A stretch of 64,000 nt of DNA from NCBI GenBank assembly GCA_031216445.1, contig CM062218.1, forward strand, positions 17,731,001 through 17,795,000, read 5' to 3'. The translations under genes and the position numbers were made by a program. Shown piece after piece: positions 46,101-60,179 of this stretch. The DNA comes from Lateolabrax maculatus (Eukaryota; Chordata; Actinopteri; Acropomatiformes; Lateolabracidae). Under the pieces are notes generated by a model. The model saw only the letters and a list, made by a program, of their open reading frames with translations. It made no database searches and had not been told where the DNA came from. Every line of letters starts with the position of its first letter. Within the stretch, counting starts at the first letter, position 1.

Positions 46101-48730
46101 ACCAACATTGCCAACCTGCAAGCATAAACTGCTGGGATAAAAGGCGGTTGTCCATGCAATGGGAGGAGATCTAAATGAAGTTGGTCTGAATATCTCACTG
46201 CATATCTGAATATCAAAGTTAAAGATAAACCTCTGCGTTTTTAGCCTCTAGCCCACTTGTTTGCATTTTGGCAAATCTGCATCATGGGAAGTCTTGGCTA
46301 CTATCAGTTGCTGTATCCGAAAAACCTAATTGTCATTGTTAACATCTTTAGTAAACAAGATAATAAGTAAAACTTATCCTGAATAATCTAATCTCAAAGA
46401 CCTACCCAAAAGGCAAAAGACTTTTATTCAACATGAGTTATTTATGCCTCTTTATGTTAAAACGCCTCTTCCCATCTCAAAGGCGAGAGCGTGGCTGCGA
46501 ACGCAATGTTTAAGTGTATGTGTGTGTGAGTCTTATTGCTGACAGGTTTTGTCCTCACAACACACAGCGTGCTGTAAAAGCTGTACACAAAGCGACGCTG
46601 GCTCTGTTGAACTCACCCTGGCCAATGAAAAGACATTTAAGTCTTTGCAAAGCCGCTTTAGCGTTTATTTGCTAAAGTGCTCCCAATCACACCCTCATTA
46701 AGGATGACTGATTGCCTCTTATTTATTGTCTTCAGGATAATAACTCTCAAATTATCAAGGATCCTAAATTGCACTTAAATTCAATACTTAATTTATCCAA
46801 TCTTTCACTATGAACAATACAAAATCATTGCTTGTTTTTTTTTTTTGTCTTCATTCCCCATCTCCCGCCAAAGCCAACAGTATTTTTCCAGCTTTTACTT
46901 TCATTATTGTCTTTTTGTTCAGGCACCACTTAAGACGCTGCTCACTGATTATGGCCTCTCAGTTTCCATAGTGATGCTGAAATGAATTATGGTCATAAAT
47001 GGGGCAAAAGAAAGAAGAAGAAGCAAGTATGACACTCGAGTCCCACTCTACCTTCTTCTTCTAAATGCTCACTTTAGCCCCATCAGTGCCGCACTCCACT
47101 TCTCTGAGTTACCCCGCTGAACCTTTTCAGCACGTACAGAAGAGGTTGGGGGTCGGGGGTTCAAGGAGAATCTGCGTCATGATCATCAAGCAATACTATT
47201 GTCTTTGTACTTTTTTTTCCTTTGGGGGGTGGAGGGAGGGTGGGGGGGGGGATTAATTCAATTTAAATGATGTGATATATGATGAGAGAAACATGGAAAT
47301 GGATGCCATCAGACTGTGTGATCTTGTCATTTTAAACAAAAAGAAAAATGTTTTTATTAAAACAATAGGACCATGTTTGAACTCTGCAGCCTCTCATCGT
47401 TTTTGAAATGATGATGTAATAAGATGCAGTAAAGGCCTAATAAAGTAATTCCACTGTGAGCCCTCTAAAAATAGCAGTATACCACTTTAATATTAGCAAA
47501 ATATTAATACTCTATCTTACAATTTGGCCACTTCTGCAGTTTATTTTAAGACATTTGCTAGTAACAAGGCCACCTGAAGACTTTTTCTGGTTTTCTAAAT
47601 AATTCTTGATAGATGTGTTCACACAACCAAGTACAATTTATTGAAATTATATGAAATTATCTAACTGTACAGTAAAAAACGCAAATAATGTCATGAATAA
47701 GTCTTGCTGGAAGATGACAATACTTTTGCGGTGGGTACTTTTCAACTAGTCTTCCTCAGGACTTTCTGAAAAGGTGACCTCAAGGAACCGAATGTTTCAA
47801 CCACAAATGGATTTTTGGTCGAAAGACTGTCATGTCCATGTACTGCCGGGAAATGTGAGTGTTATGTTGCCTCGACACAGCTGGGTCTGGATCTCTAAAT
47901 ATGTCGAACTTTTAGGTGTGCAGACAGCTACGGTAAGCCCAGAGTGGAAAACATGCACTGTTTAAAACAAGCTAAACTTGCAAATTAAGTGAGTTTGTAA
48001 CATTATTTAATGTTGTAAAGCTTTCGTTTTCATTTTTGGCAATTTTTGGGTAATATATACAGTAAAAGCAGTACAAAAGCCTTTTTTAGTGTTGGAGTGC
48101 AAAACAAATTGCAGTGACATTTGGTTTTAATATTTATTATTACTCATAGTTAGTTAATGACCTTTTAACCTTTTCCCTTTTAGTATATGTATCACAAAAC
48201 TTGAGTCAGATTCCATTGCGATGCATTTCTGGTCCTCTCTCCACCTAAAATGAGTAAATGGGCAGGTGAGTCATAGGTCAACTCCCGTTTTGGGTGTCAG
48301 TGTCACAGACGGCCGGTTGGGTTATTTATGCACAGAAGGGTCACGCTGTACTGCAGCGTCAGGCTGCACGGAGATGATGTCACCACATCGGTGGATAGTT
48401 TTATGAAGCCGAGAGCAAAAGTGGTGCATCATGGTTTGGCGAGTGAGGGGCGCGGGTGTTTTGGTGTTGAGGGTGGTGGGGGGTGAGGAAGGGAAAGGTT
48501 GGGGATGTGGGATTGGGGGGGGTTGGTGGGTGGGCGTGACATATGGTGGTGGGATGACTTCCTCAGCTGGACGTATTTGACCACCAGCGCTCCTACTGAG
48601 AGCAAACCCAGTGTGTGTCTGTGTGTGTGATTGGTTTGTGTGCTCATGCACCGTGAAAAATGCCCCCATCTGCAATCCACACTTCTATTGAAGGAGCAAA
48701 TAAAGGTCAGACTGGGACAGTTGCCTTTCT
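46101..48730. other. Gene-free stretch with candidate regulatory islands and G-rich tracts
   Basis: No supported exon. Repeat-poor patches at about 46590-46770 and 46900-47010 look unlike the surrounding AT-rich DNA. G-rich tracts lie at 47224-47252 and 48465-48537. Confidence 0.45.
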
Positions 48731-48757
48731 ATGTGTGTGTGTGTGTGTGTGTGTGTT
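48731..48757. repeat. (GT)n repeat
   Basis: Uninterrupted GT alternation. Confidence 0.95.
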
Positions 48758-50272
48758 TCCTTTGTCTACATGTTGACAGAGCAGGTAGCGGAGCTAAAGC
48801 TCTCACTTGCTCATCATTACAACTTCTATAAAAACGCCTCATACTGCGAGACCTTCAAAAGTAGCCTTCAGTGAGCGTAAAAGCTGAACGGTGACAGCGC
48901 AGAGCGATTCTGATGTCTATTTCTTTCCATTTTTCAGCACAGTGGAGCGAGAGAGACTGGGGAAAAGCTCTGGAGATGTCTATTTTCTCCGCTTTCAGCA
49001 TGGCCGAAGCATCTGAGAGCACGGAAACAAGGGAGGTCAGCAGTAAAAAGGAAAAAAATGATAGAACAAGGACAAAACAAAGGGAGGGGGGAAAAAAAAA
49101 AGTGAGAGCGTTTGTGCACCTGCTGTGTGGAACGACTTGAGAGAGAGATTAAAATATGCTTTCAGACCGAGTGAGAAGATTTTTCAAGCCAGGACACGCT
49201 TCTGCTCTCTCACCGTGATCTCCGTTAGCCCCTTTCCTTTTGTTTTCTCCTGTTCCATTGTAGTTTTGTCGCTCCGTGTCCACGTCACCCTCCTGTGATT
49301 TTTATGACACACAGCAGTTTGCGGTCCAGATGGACGAGCATCGCTCATCTCTCCTGTGTGTGTTTTTGTACATCTGTTATCGCATGTGTGGGTAGAGGAG
49401 CATGTGTGCTCCTTCATATCTATGTGCGTATGTGTGAGCAGTCTTCTTGTGTAAATGCGTACGTGTGAACAATTGTTTATGGTGGGTTGGGATCATCATA
49501 ATGATTCATTTCATTTTAGATGGTCTGTTACCACAGCAGCCTGCATCACATTGATTTTATTGTATTTATATACAACTTTATTTTGGGAAGTATATTATAC
49601 TGGGAAGTTTCTGTGATGAAATGTTGGTCAATGTATTCTCTAGAAAGATAACCTTTATTAGGCATTTGTTTCTGTTTTATAATTTGAATTTGATTATATT
49701 GTAGCATAAAGACTGATCCGTTTCCATATTTTTCTGTTGCTGCTGTTTGCTGTTAATGAAACATCCACACTTTCTCCATTTGTTTCAAATTAAAAGCTTT
49801 CCCCAAAAGGCTTTAATCATGAAATATCTACAGGAAGTTGTGTCGCTGAGTTGTGAGCCTTACATCGAGCACAGGAGAGTAGGAATATACAACAGGAACC
49901 AATAACTTGTGACATTATCATATTTTGTGTCGAATCATGTCGGATCAAAATGGATGCCATTCATTTTTTGGGTGGGAGGACTTTGTACTTACTGATAGTA
50001 CTTGATGCTTTAGCCAGGCTTGCTCGAGGTGGAGTAAGGTGACCTTTAGACTTGCTGGGCGTATTTCTCTCTTAAGAATGTGGTCACGCTGTACGGATTT
50101 AAACCTGGCTGAGTTGCGATCACAATGCCAGCAAGACCACCTCCAAATTATATTCTGATCCAAATGCATTGTGCATGCATTTACACCGGCACTAACGTGT
50201 TTTACCTGATCTCCAGATAATATACCCAGACAGAGATAACATTTTAATCTGTAAGGGACTGGCTTCACTGTT

Positions 50273-50296
50273 CAACAACAACAACAACAACAACAA
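50273..50296. repeat. (CAA)n repeat
   Basis: Eight tandem CAA units. Confidence 0.93.
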
Positions 50297-53200
50297 TTCT
50301 TTACATATGTAATCACAGTTTTATGAACAAAGGTGAACCTGGAACCATTCACTGTCACTCAGCAGTGACGGTTGGCACAGGATATACACTGTATGTGTGC
50401 AGAGGGAGATGTCGCACCCACATGTGTATTTGATTTGGTATAATCCTGATTTCCTTTGCTTTACCTGACTCGCTATCAAAGTATTATTTCATGGCACAAG
50501 TTTGAAACTTACTATAACTATACTTTGGAGCAGTTCAGTTGTGGCTGAAGAGTTGCTCACTTCCAGAAACAAAACATTTGCTTCAGGCTTAACAAGTAAT
50601 GTAGTTGTGCAGGCAGATGCACCATACTGTCAAAAGACTCTAGAAACAATTGTGAATCTGTTATCCACTGGATGAAGATCCTGTTTGTGGCCAATTTAAT
50701 GTATTTGTCAGTGAATGTTTGAATCTTCAGTTCTGGAACAGCAAAGGAAAACTAAGGAAACCAAGTTAGCCTTGATTCAATGGAGCTCTAATTATGTGAT
50801 ATTTGGCTTGTGCTTACAGGCTTATGTTCCTTGAGGCTGGGAATCTTTTCATTGTTGTCTTTATGCAGATAAACTGTATTATTTATTAATGGAAACATGG
50901 TGCGCATACAGGAGCAGCTCTAATTACAAAAATCAATGAGTTGAAAAGTCCTAGTGGCGGGTGGAGTGTAACCCCGAAATTAGGAATTCTTCATCATTCG
51001 AGATGTGGAGGAGTTTGAACAAGTGATGAGAAAGATCACAGGGTGAGAAAATGAAACATGGAAAGTGAAGGCCAGCCCTTTGATTTACCTCTCTCTCTCT
51101 CCCGCCCTCTTCTTCCTTTTGTAGTTTGCTCTCCCTCGCTCTCCTTTACTTTGCCAGTTCAAAGCGAATCCTAAGAACCCTGCCTCACCCGTATCTGTCT
51201 GGGTTTGTTTGATCTCTCTCACACACATTTAAACACATGCCCAAATATCCACCAACTCAAGGGGACACCGCCCAGAAGTACACACATCCGCTCACGAAAC
51301 ACTCGCCGAATTACAAAGACACACACTTTGTGAATTATTCATAGAAAACAGTAAACACAGATATTACATTATTCATAGTTTGATGTGTCGTTATGTAAGG
51401 CTTCCAATCTGTCTTTTTTCCTCCTGCCTTTCTTACGCATATGTCTGCTGTCTTGCTTTTTGCCTTGTGTCTTATGTCTCCATGTGTCAGCCCATGTGCC
51501 CAAACAAATCCTCCACCTCACGCCTTCCTGTTGCATATAAAAGCTTCATCACAAAGCGGCGCATATGCAGTGCACCGGGCGTTAATGTGTCGAGCACGTG
51601 GACTCCAGTCATGATTTCGTCCCCTGCTCGGTTATAATGCGTGTGTGTGTTTGTGTGCCTGCGGATTCATTAAACAGGAAGTTGGGCTCATAATTAATTT
51701 CCTGTCTTTACGTCAGGAAGATGGATGAGGATGATTAGGTGTTACAGAGACAAATGCAACAAAATAAGATAGCAAAGGGTTTGGCTTTCTTTTGCAAAAT
51801 TGCCTTCAGTAGATGAATCACTGTGGGGACTTTGGACTTTTTTAACTGTTAAAAAAAATCATTTTATATATAAAACGCATCAATAAGTAGGAAAGATAGT
51901 AAGTAACACAAGCACATGCTCTGGATTATGAAACCATGCAAATGTAAAGATTATACAAATTCTCATGTGTGATGCTGTGATCTGTCAACTGAAGGCAGAC
52001 CAGGAACTATTGCATAATATGTGACACATATGACCATATGAAGCATGTGACACCATGTGCTCAGAAAGTACATATGACTCTGCCAGTGTGCGTCATTTTG
52101 CCTAAAACTAAATCTGTCCTCATGTGTACACCAAATGCTTTGAGTTATTTAGACTTGTTGACTCTCATCATGTTAACCCCAGAAAGCTTAAGCACAATGT
52201 AGCCAAACACCGTAGATCCTTACACGCAAACACGTACACAAACACTAATATAGGCACAAACACAACAACCTGTGTGTGCCTATTGGCTGCAATCCTCACT
52301 GACAAACATGGCAAAAGACATGCATGCACAAACACTCATGCACCATGCAAACACAATGCATACACCAAACGTTTCAACATGCCTTTATTGTTCACAAATA
52401 AAAAATACTAACATTAGTACTTATTTTACCCAGTTAAAGCATTGATTTTTGATGTTTTATGTGTTTTTATACAAACTCTAAAATAATCTTATCATCTAAG
52501 ATACTATGGTCTTCTTGACATAATTTGGACAATGAATTACACAAATATGGCAAAATGAATACAAATGATTTATATTATTATATATAATTATGACAATTTA
52601 ACAATGTAAAAGAGCATTAATTGGCACTTAAATAATAGCATCACATAAATTATATGTGGTTATTAATAGTTATTACAATTATGATTGTGTTTGGATTGGT
52701 TCCCTATAGAAGCCTTGCTTACACTGTGCAGGTTTGTCTGCAACTGGGCATGACATTAGACATATGTTTCCATAGCCATATTGCCAACTCTAGCAGCCAG
52801 AAACAAACATCTATAATCCATTGTCCCCTTAATCTGATGTTGAATCCAAACAATAAACACATTATTTGGTCTTCACCAACTACTGACAAAGAAATGTGGC
52901 TCTTTCTGCTAAATGCACTATATGTTCACCAGCTAGTGGTTCTGAGGCAGGACAGGTAGCGTACAGTGGGTTTATCTGACCTTTTATGCTGAAAACAAGA
53001 TTGATGAGAGCGGACAGACTGATACATATTTTACAGAGCTCCATATTACCAAAAACAATGAGCTGAAAGATGCTAAAAGGTGAAAATGAATGTAGTATGT
53101 TGTGTTCCCAGTACACAACCAGACAGCATATGGGTGTACTGGTACGGTGTCTCAGTGAGGCCTCTCCAGAAGGCCAAGACTCGGCTCCACTCGGCTAAGG

Positions 53201-53814
53201 AAACTTCACAAACTGAACTACACAGGTTAAAGAAGTAATCAAATTGTGCTATGATGTGATATGAATGCGACAAATGACTCTCATGTCATACCACTGTGTC
53301 CCCAGTCTATAAAGGTGGTTTTAGTTTTTTTTAGTGCATATCTGATTATGACAGACACTTTTATTAACAGAAAACAACACACACAAATTGAGGAAATACT
53401 GCTTGAATGTCAACCAAACACTTTGTAACAGATGACGACAGGAATACACACACATACACAGATGCTGCCTTCATGTCCTAACATCTAGAGGACAGAGGGG
53501 CTTTAAAAAAACATTACCAGGCACAGCACCCCACCGCTTCCTCATCACCCTTCATCCTTTTCCACCCTTCTCTCTTTCCTCTACTCTCGCCTTTCTTTCC
53601 TCCTATTTGTACTGTTATACATGCAGCCATGCAGAGAAGTCTGTTGTGTAGGCAGAACTGCAGTCCTTTCCTTTTTTAGTTCTCTCCATCCATCTCAACA
53701 TGTCATCTGGAGCTGAGCCGGCCTCCTCTGTGCTCTCAGCCCGCCGCAGGACACATTTGCCCAGGTCCTGCGCTTTGACATTGCTGATTACCTGTATGTG
53801 TGCGTGTGTACGGT

Positions 53815-53837
53815 ATGTGTGTGTGTGTGTGTGTGTT
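53815..53837. repeat. (TG)n repeat
   Basis: Uninterrupted TG alternation. Confidence 0.93.
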
Positions 53838-53864
53838 CTTTGCCTCATCTTCACATCACCCTCC

Positions 53865-53886
53865 CTTTCTTTCTTTCTTTCTTTTT
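53865..53886. repeat. (TTTC)n repeat
   Basis: Five tandem TTTC-type units. Confidence 0.88.
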
Positions 53887-54415
53887 TCGCTCTGACTTTG
53901 CAGATCTCTTGAAGGTTGCAGATAAGTTGTGAACACCCAATTTTAGCACAAACGGACACATGCAGATGCAAAATATCCCATGACAGCAGGGTTACGTTTG
54001 GTATCGGGTGTTTGTAAATCAAGGACCTATTGTTTCAAAAATTACTAATCATTTCAGGTAGTAAATCTGTTATCATTGAAAGGTTGACAATAGCAACAGA
54101 GGGCTTATTGAATGGTCAGCTGTGTGTGCATTTGATCATTTGGTGATAGGTGTGATATAGATTATATAGAAAAAGTCTATAGTTAGTAAAAACTCACACC
54201 AATGCCTCTTTTATCGTCGTGTCCACCTAAATTTTGTCTGTTTCATTTGTATTGTCTGTGCTTGTGATGTCCACACCTCGCCCTCTCTTTTACTGCAGGT
54301 CCATCTTGAATGTGTGAGTGCAGCAAGGGGGGTTGCTGGGATTGGCGGAGCTGCAGCCAGTCAGCATCCTCTGAGGAGACTCCTAGTCCTGCGGCCAGTC
54401 AATAACTGGGGCAAG

Positions 54416-54435
54416 CCCCGGCTGCACAGCCGGGG
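54416..54435. repeat. Perfect 20-base GC-rich palindrome
   Basis: CCCCGGCTGCACAGCCGGGG equals its own reverse complement over the full 20 bases. It is flanked by direct GGGGCAAG-type sequence. Confidence 0.85.
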
Positions 54436-56050
54436 TCATACACTGCTTCGTGTCCAGGGAAAATGAGACGGAGGAGAGAGGGACAGGAAGAAGACGGGAG
54501 GACATAATTGAGTCATTGGTCCTTTACTGTAAGTGTCAGAGCATGATGAACATGAGGCATGGTGAGAGGCACAGATAAAGAAAGGGAGAGAGAAAAACAC
54601 AGAGAGGTGGATGGGAATTTGTCCACGATGAGGCAGTGTTGTCAGCAAGAAATGGAAACAAATGTACTTTCTGACCCTAGATGCTTATGGTAACCACGGA
54701 AACCACACCATGACAAATTATTTTATTCAGTTGTTTTTTAACACATCCACACATATAAAGAGCCTAATGTTTCTTGGCCATATTCTTTCATTTGGACATC
54801 AGACAGACAGTGTGTGCAAATGTCTGCGTGTGTGCAGTGTTTTGCATTTGTCTTGGAAGAACATGAGAAAAAAAAGGCAGAGATGAGGCCGGGATGGAGC
54901 CAGCAGGGTGGCATAGGAGCCTCTGGAGAGATGCGAGAGCTGGATAGATGCGGTGTGATCTAAATAGACAGAGATGGAGAGATGTTCAGGGACTTGGGTA
55001 GAGAAGGAAGGGGAGACAAAGGCAAGGAGACAAAGGAGGTATCTTTAACTTCTCAAGCTCGAATGACAGCCAGGGCTGGGAAAAGAGCACTGGAATGAAT
55101 GGGTGATGGAAGGAGGAGGGAGAAGGACCAGTCATGGGGGAAGGTGGAGGAGGAGAAGACAGAAGGAGGGTTCATGATCCATCTTCTGGCGCCTGACACC
55201 AGATCAATACTCGCTGAACCACGGCAAAGCGCCCACATCTTTCTGCATCGCTCTCTCTCTCTTTCCTACTTGCTCTCTACCTTGATCTCTCGGCCTCATT
55301 CATCTCTTCCCTCTATCTTCGTCTTTTCCCCTGTGCCAGTGCCTGTGACCTCCCTTGCATCGTTCCTTCCAAACAGACAGACAAGCTGCTATCCCTCATC
55401 TTACATGGGTTTTTGAAGGCTGATACTGATGTCAATATTGCCACACCAAAACTGCAGGTAGCAGGTTCTTTGTTGTTGACATTCAAAATCATTCAAATCT
55501 TTTTAATCGTAAGTACGCTACTCTGTGTTTGAGATCTGACTGAGATGTACAGTTTTGCAGACTGACACCACTGAGACTGGTTTTTATATTGTATCTTATA
55601 AATGTTTTAACCTGTACACTATAGTTTTTACTTTGTTAGAAGACATAACTTAGCAAACCATCAATGTTCAATTTCAACATACGACTACTCGCTACTGCAA
55701 ATGCCTCAACTCAATGCGATTTAAGATGCACTAACAGTGATGGCAGATGACCAGATACTGCTAAATAACAAGCCACATTACATAAACACACGTTTAATTA
55801 TGTTTAAAACCATTCAGTATTCACTTGTCTGCTGTGTTTACCATTTTGTAGTACCTGAATGTCAAAAATAATCTGAGCATTATTATACCCCGTATATTGT
55901 ACTCAGTGTAGTTTATGTTACAATAGACAGTCACTTACCAAATTGTATCTATACTTGAAAATTACGCTGATGGGAAAAACGTACATTTTGATCTGCAGAT
56001 GAGAGGGATGACCTGATAAAGTCTAAAAATCTGGTCATTTGGTCACCTGA

Positions 56051-56130
56051 CACACTATATAGCCCTTTACATAATTCACTAGTGAATAGAGAGTGAATGA
56101 TTTTGGACACAGCCACGCAACCAGCTGTTA
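56051..56130 (+). mobile_element. MITE-like fragment
   Basis: CACTATATAGCCCTTTACAT and GTGAATGATTTTGGACACAG are words of a widespread teleost short transposon; ends not defined. Confidence 0.4.
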
Positions 56131-58689
56131 ACTGTCACTGTTAGGCAAGAGCGAAGGACCTCCAATATGGCTGCCAGGGGGCTGTTTTACATCAGATCTA
56201 CTCTTTAATCAGCTGTTAATAATGCACATTTCATACCTGGGTCAAACGGGTTTGTGTGATTGTCTGTCCCGTAATCCATCATATCATACTGTATGTGTCT
56301 TGACAGACTCAGATATATATAGAAGAGGAGTGCAAATGAGACAGAGTGCAGACAGAGTATGAGGGCACGAGGCAATAGGCCGTGGCATCTTATGTCATTT
56401 CATAAGGCAGCAGATGCGCCATCAAATTCAATTAACAGCTTAGCCCCCACCGAATGACACTGGCTAAACCCGCACCAAAATGACATCAGGGAATATGGAA
56501 GCTTTTTTTTTTTTTTTTTATGGAAATCCCTGTAATGTTTTCAATCATCCCAGACTGACTCGGGCTTCCGCTCTCTGCCACTCACATTTTACACATTATT
56601 GGTGTAATGGACTGGCAAGAATTGATTATTAAACCCAATAGCAACAGATCATTTGATTACTAGTGGCAAAACCCCCCAGAAAACACAATTATTTTAAACA
56701 CATGAGAGGCTGCTAACCTAATGAAAGATAATCAGTTAATAATCAGTATCTTACAAATTGTATTGGAGCTAATCTAATTTTTATTCCATCAACCAAACTG
56801 AAATCAGTGTGTTGTCTCCATGGTCAGATGCTGACCAATCACCTTTTTACTTTTTTAATCTTCCAGTATCATCCAGGTCATCTCCAGTAGAACTGGGCTG
56901 ATAAAGGTTTATACATTTGTAATCTGTATGGATTTTTACAATGCTATCTGTTTATTGGTAACTGTGTCTATGATCAAACATTTAAAAAGAAAAGACTAAC
57001 ATAAAAAAAAAAAAAAATTAAAGTTAGCCATACTTGAATTCACAGAAAGTACTGCAGTATCTCCAACAGTGGCATCTTTGATTTGACCACCGCAAACTCC
57101 TTTCCACTCCTTGTTTCTATCATTGGAAATCAATAGAAGGTGTTCCCATGTATACCAACAGCAGCAGCATGTTATTCACAGAGCTTATTTTTAACCTAGA
57201 GGAAACACTGAATTGGTGGATTTATGTAAATACACTCTATGTGTGTGTATCTAAAATACATGTATCTACATATCTGGTGTGATACAGTCGTCGACTAAAA
57301 GGTTTCAAGCAGAAAATCTGTGCTCATCTGTCCGTAAGCAACACAGGTGAAGAAGGACTGAGGTATTGTAGTGGCAACAGCTGACTGTAGTTTTATGAAG
57401 AGGGAGAGAGAGACGTCCCTACCACCAGAGGAGCATGTCCTCACACAGTCAAATAAAACCTTTTTCTTTTCTTTTGACCTGGTGTCTTTCCTCCAAACAC
57501 AGGGAAAGAAAGAGGAAAGTGAGAGAGAAATCCATTCTCATTCCACCTAAAGACGCTGGGGAATAAAACGCTCATCTTTATACATCTAAATTATATGTAT
57601 AATCAATTTAATTCTTTATGCTAAATGTGAAACTACAGTATTCTGTGTAAACAAAACAGGACAAAAGTGAGCTACATTTGTCAGAAACACTTGGGCACAA
57701 TGATGAAAAATAATGAGAGTACTGACCAGTGGGAATACAGACTGTATGTCTCCACATCTTTTGAATGTATACTAATTTAATTAATGTGTTATTGTTATAT
57801 AGTCGTTTGCACATTTATCCATTCATTTCTGTTTTGCCTGTAAACACTAAGAAATTATAGTAAATCAAGAAGTACAGAGGTTGATGACACATTTTCCAAT
57901 AAAATCAAAAACGATTGAATTAAACCATTGAAAAGGTTTAATTGGACAGCCAGAACATGGGACTTCAGAGGCAGTAACTGGAGGGTTGAAGGGATGGGAA
58001 GTGGGGGATGGAATCAGAAGAAGAAAAGCGAGCCAACAGCTCTGCTAGATCGAAGAAGGGGAGATTTGTTCAGTGACAGGATGGGGTCAAGGGTCGGTGC
58101 GACAATGTCACTACGACCCCCCTGCACGACGTCTGAGGAATGCTGAGGAAGGGGCTACGTGCCTGTCTCTGGGGAAAAGTAGAAATGGATTGGACAGACG
58201 GTTAAAGACGGCACAGATGCATCACCCGTCCATACCTGTTACAATCAAAAAGCACTGAAGTGGATAATGGACTTCCAGTTAGTATCATACTGCTTCTACG
58301 AGTAAAACTCAAAAACATTAACACGTCATTTCACAAAGAATAGATCATATTTTTTTATCCCATTAAAACCCATCAACATCTTGGAAAACTTCATCCATCA
58401 ACTTTGACTACAATGGTGCTTGTTGCTCAAACGCAGTCAAAGTTTCCCAGGTGTCAAACTTTTTATGTGAAGATGAAGATCATATCTCCACTGTCTTGTC
58501 GCTGCTTTTTTAGAATTGCCCCAGATGCAATTTCAAAAAATGCACTACAGAATTATTTCCTGGGTGTATACGTGTAAATGTAATCTATATATTATGTATA
58601 TAAGCCTAAATAATAATAATAACTGTATTATTTTTTTTTCTTGTTTATTCTAAATGTAATTATCTGTATATATGTTCTATGTTTGTATA

Positions 58690-58760
58690 GCATGAAGGGG
58701 CTGCAGCTTTCATTTCACTTTGCAACCCTGTGTTGCAGAATGACAAATAAACGACCTAGA
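58690..58760 (+). mobile_element. Retroelement 3' tail-like fragment
   Basis: CACTTTGCAACCCTGTGTTG followed by ATGACAAATAAA resembles the 3' end shared by several fish non-LTR elements. Confidence 0.4.
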
Positions 58761-59344
58761 ACTACTGATCAGTTACATGCAGCTGGAAGGCAAACTTAGT
58801 CCCTAAGAATACAATCTTAGAAGATTTTCTTCTTAGATATGAACCAGTTCTGACTTAACAAGCCCTTTTCTCTCTGTGATACATTGATGCGTGAAAACAT
58901 TAACATATCAAGGCTGTCACAAACAAATAAGTTAGAACAAATTTGAATTAAGAAATTCACTTGTTTTAATTAATTTAAATAACAAAATGTTGTTTATCCT
59001 AAGTTAAAGGCTAACGTTACTGTAAGGCAGTCAGGAAATATTTACCTTAGATCTCTGGTGCCAAAATGCGTCCTCACTTTACTTTTCAGATGGTTTTGTG
59101 TCATAATTATTCCAACGTTTCTCATGTTTAAATTGTACATGGTGGACACAAATTTAATTTATCTTCTTTTATCAAGAAAATTTTTTCTTGTCTTCTGGCT
59201 TCGGCATTAGCTAGTACTGCTGTTAGGAGGGGCGATTGTTCCTCTTTTGTTTTCATGTCGACTAAGTCACCTCATTCATTGGCCTCTAGCTCAAATTTCA
59301 CTTGAACATGAGTCATTAAAAACACAAACAGAAGCCAGCGATCT

Positions 59345-59371
59345 CACACACACACACACACACACACACAC
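59345..59371. repeat. (CA)n repeat
   Basis: Uninterrupted CA alternation. Confidence 0.94.
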
Positions 59372-59879
59372 GCCTCCTGCCTGTATTATGCCTCCATTTA
59401 GTGAATAATGTATGAGTTGTGTGTTTCCCTGACAGATGCTCTCTTCTGTCACTCATCCAGCACTCGGATGCCTACCCGCCCCCCTCACACACCACTCCCC
59501 AACACATATACACACATCCTGTCCAGAGGTCGCACAAGGGCATGGTGGAGACGGTATGGTTGCTTCTGCACTCCAAACATCATCGTGGCTCATATTCATG
59601 CTCCATAATAGTGAGCTGAGGAGTAAAGGCTTTATTAAGTGGATATTGTTCACACAAAGCAGAGGCGAGAAAGAGAGACGGACGCCTCACTTTGCCAGCC
59701 AGCCTCTCCTTTTAAGTCGGCATCAGTGGAACTTATCAGAGCTCCAGAAATCAAGATGAGAGGCTGGAATGAAAAGCTTTTAGAAATAAGAAATCAGCTG
59801 GCGGTGAGCACAGCCGTGTAATTTCCTCTCCTGACTCTCCTATCACCGCCATTGATCTAGTGCGTCTGGGGGGGGGGAT

Positions 59880-60095
59880 CTCTCTCTGTCTCTGGTCTGT
59901 CTGGGAAGAGAAACCAAAGGAGGAGAGTGGGGGTGGGAGGGGAAAGAGAAACTAGAAGAGCAGGAGGAGGCGGCGGCAGCGTGGAAGACAAGATGAAAGG
60001 GACTGGTGGAGAAGTGAAGATAAACACCAGACTTGAAGAGAGGGGATGGAGCAGAAATGGGAGGAGAAGGGAGCCCCGAACGCAGGGTGAAAAAG
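59880..60095. repeat. Purine-rich tract
   Basis: The plus strand is mostly A and G for about 200 bases, after a G run at 59869-59877. Confidence 0.6.
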
Positions 60096-60179
60096 GGTGA
60101 CGGCTTCCTCTGCTGCACGCTGTGCATGTAAAACTCTTCTTCTGCAGTTCTTGCTTTAAACCTGAGCCATGGTCCTCCA

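Larger units (their letters stand above)
48758..54400. other. Gene-free stretch
   Basis: No supported exon. A (CAA)n run is at 50273-50296, TG at 53815-53837 and (TTTC)n at 53865-53886. The part at 50080-50260 resembles a fish short interspersed element with palindromic ATGCATTGTGCATGCAT, not assigned. A repeat-poor patch lies at about 51640-51750. Confidence 0.45.
54436..59344. other. Gene-free stretch
   Basis: No supported exon. Purine-rich DNA lies at about 54880-55180. A hAT-like MITE word set (CACTATATAGCCC, GTGAATAGAGAGTGAATGA, TTTTGGACACAGCC) is at about 56051-56130. A poly(T) run lies at 56503-56519. A tail resembling a non-LTR element end (GCTGCAGCTTTCATTTCA, TGTTGCAGAATGACAAATAAA) is at 58690-58760. 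Confidence 0.45.

Noticed and set aside
48322..48675. 117-codon minus-strand open frame
   Set aside because: Its Pro/Thr/His-rich part comes from the G-rich tract at 48465-48537; nothing else supports it.
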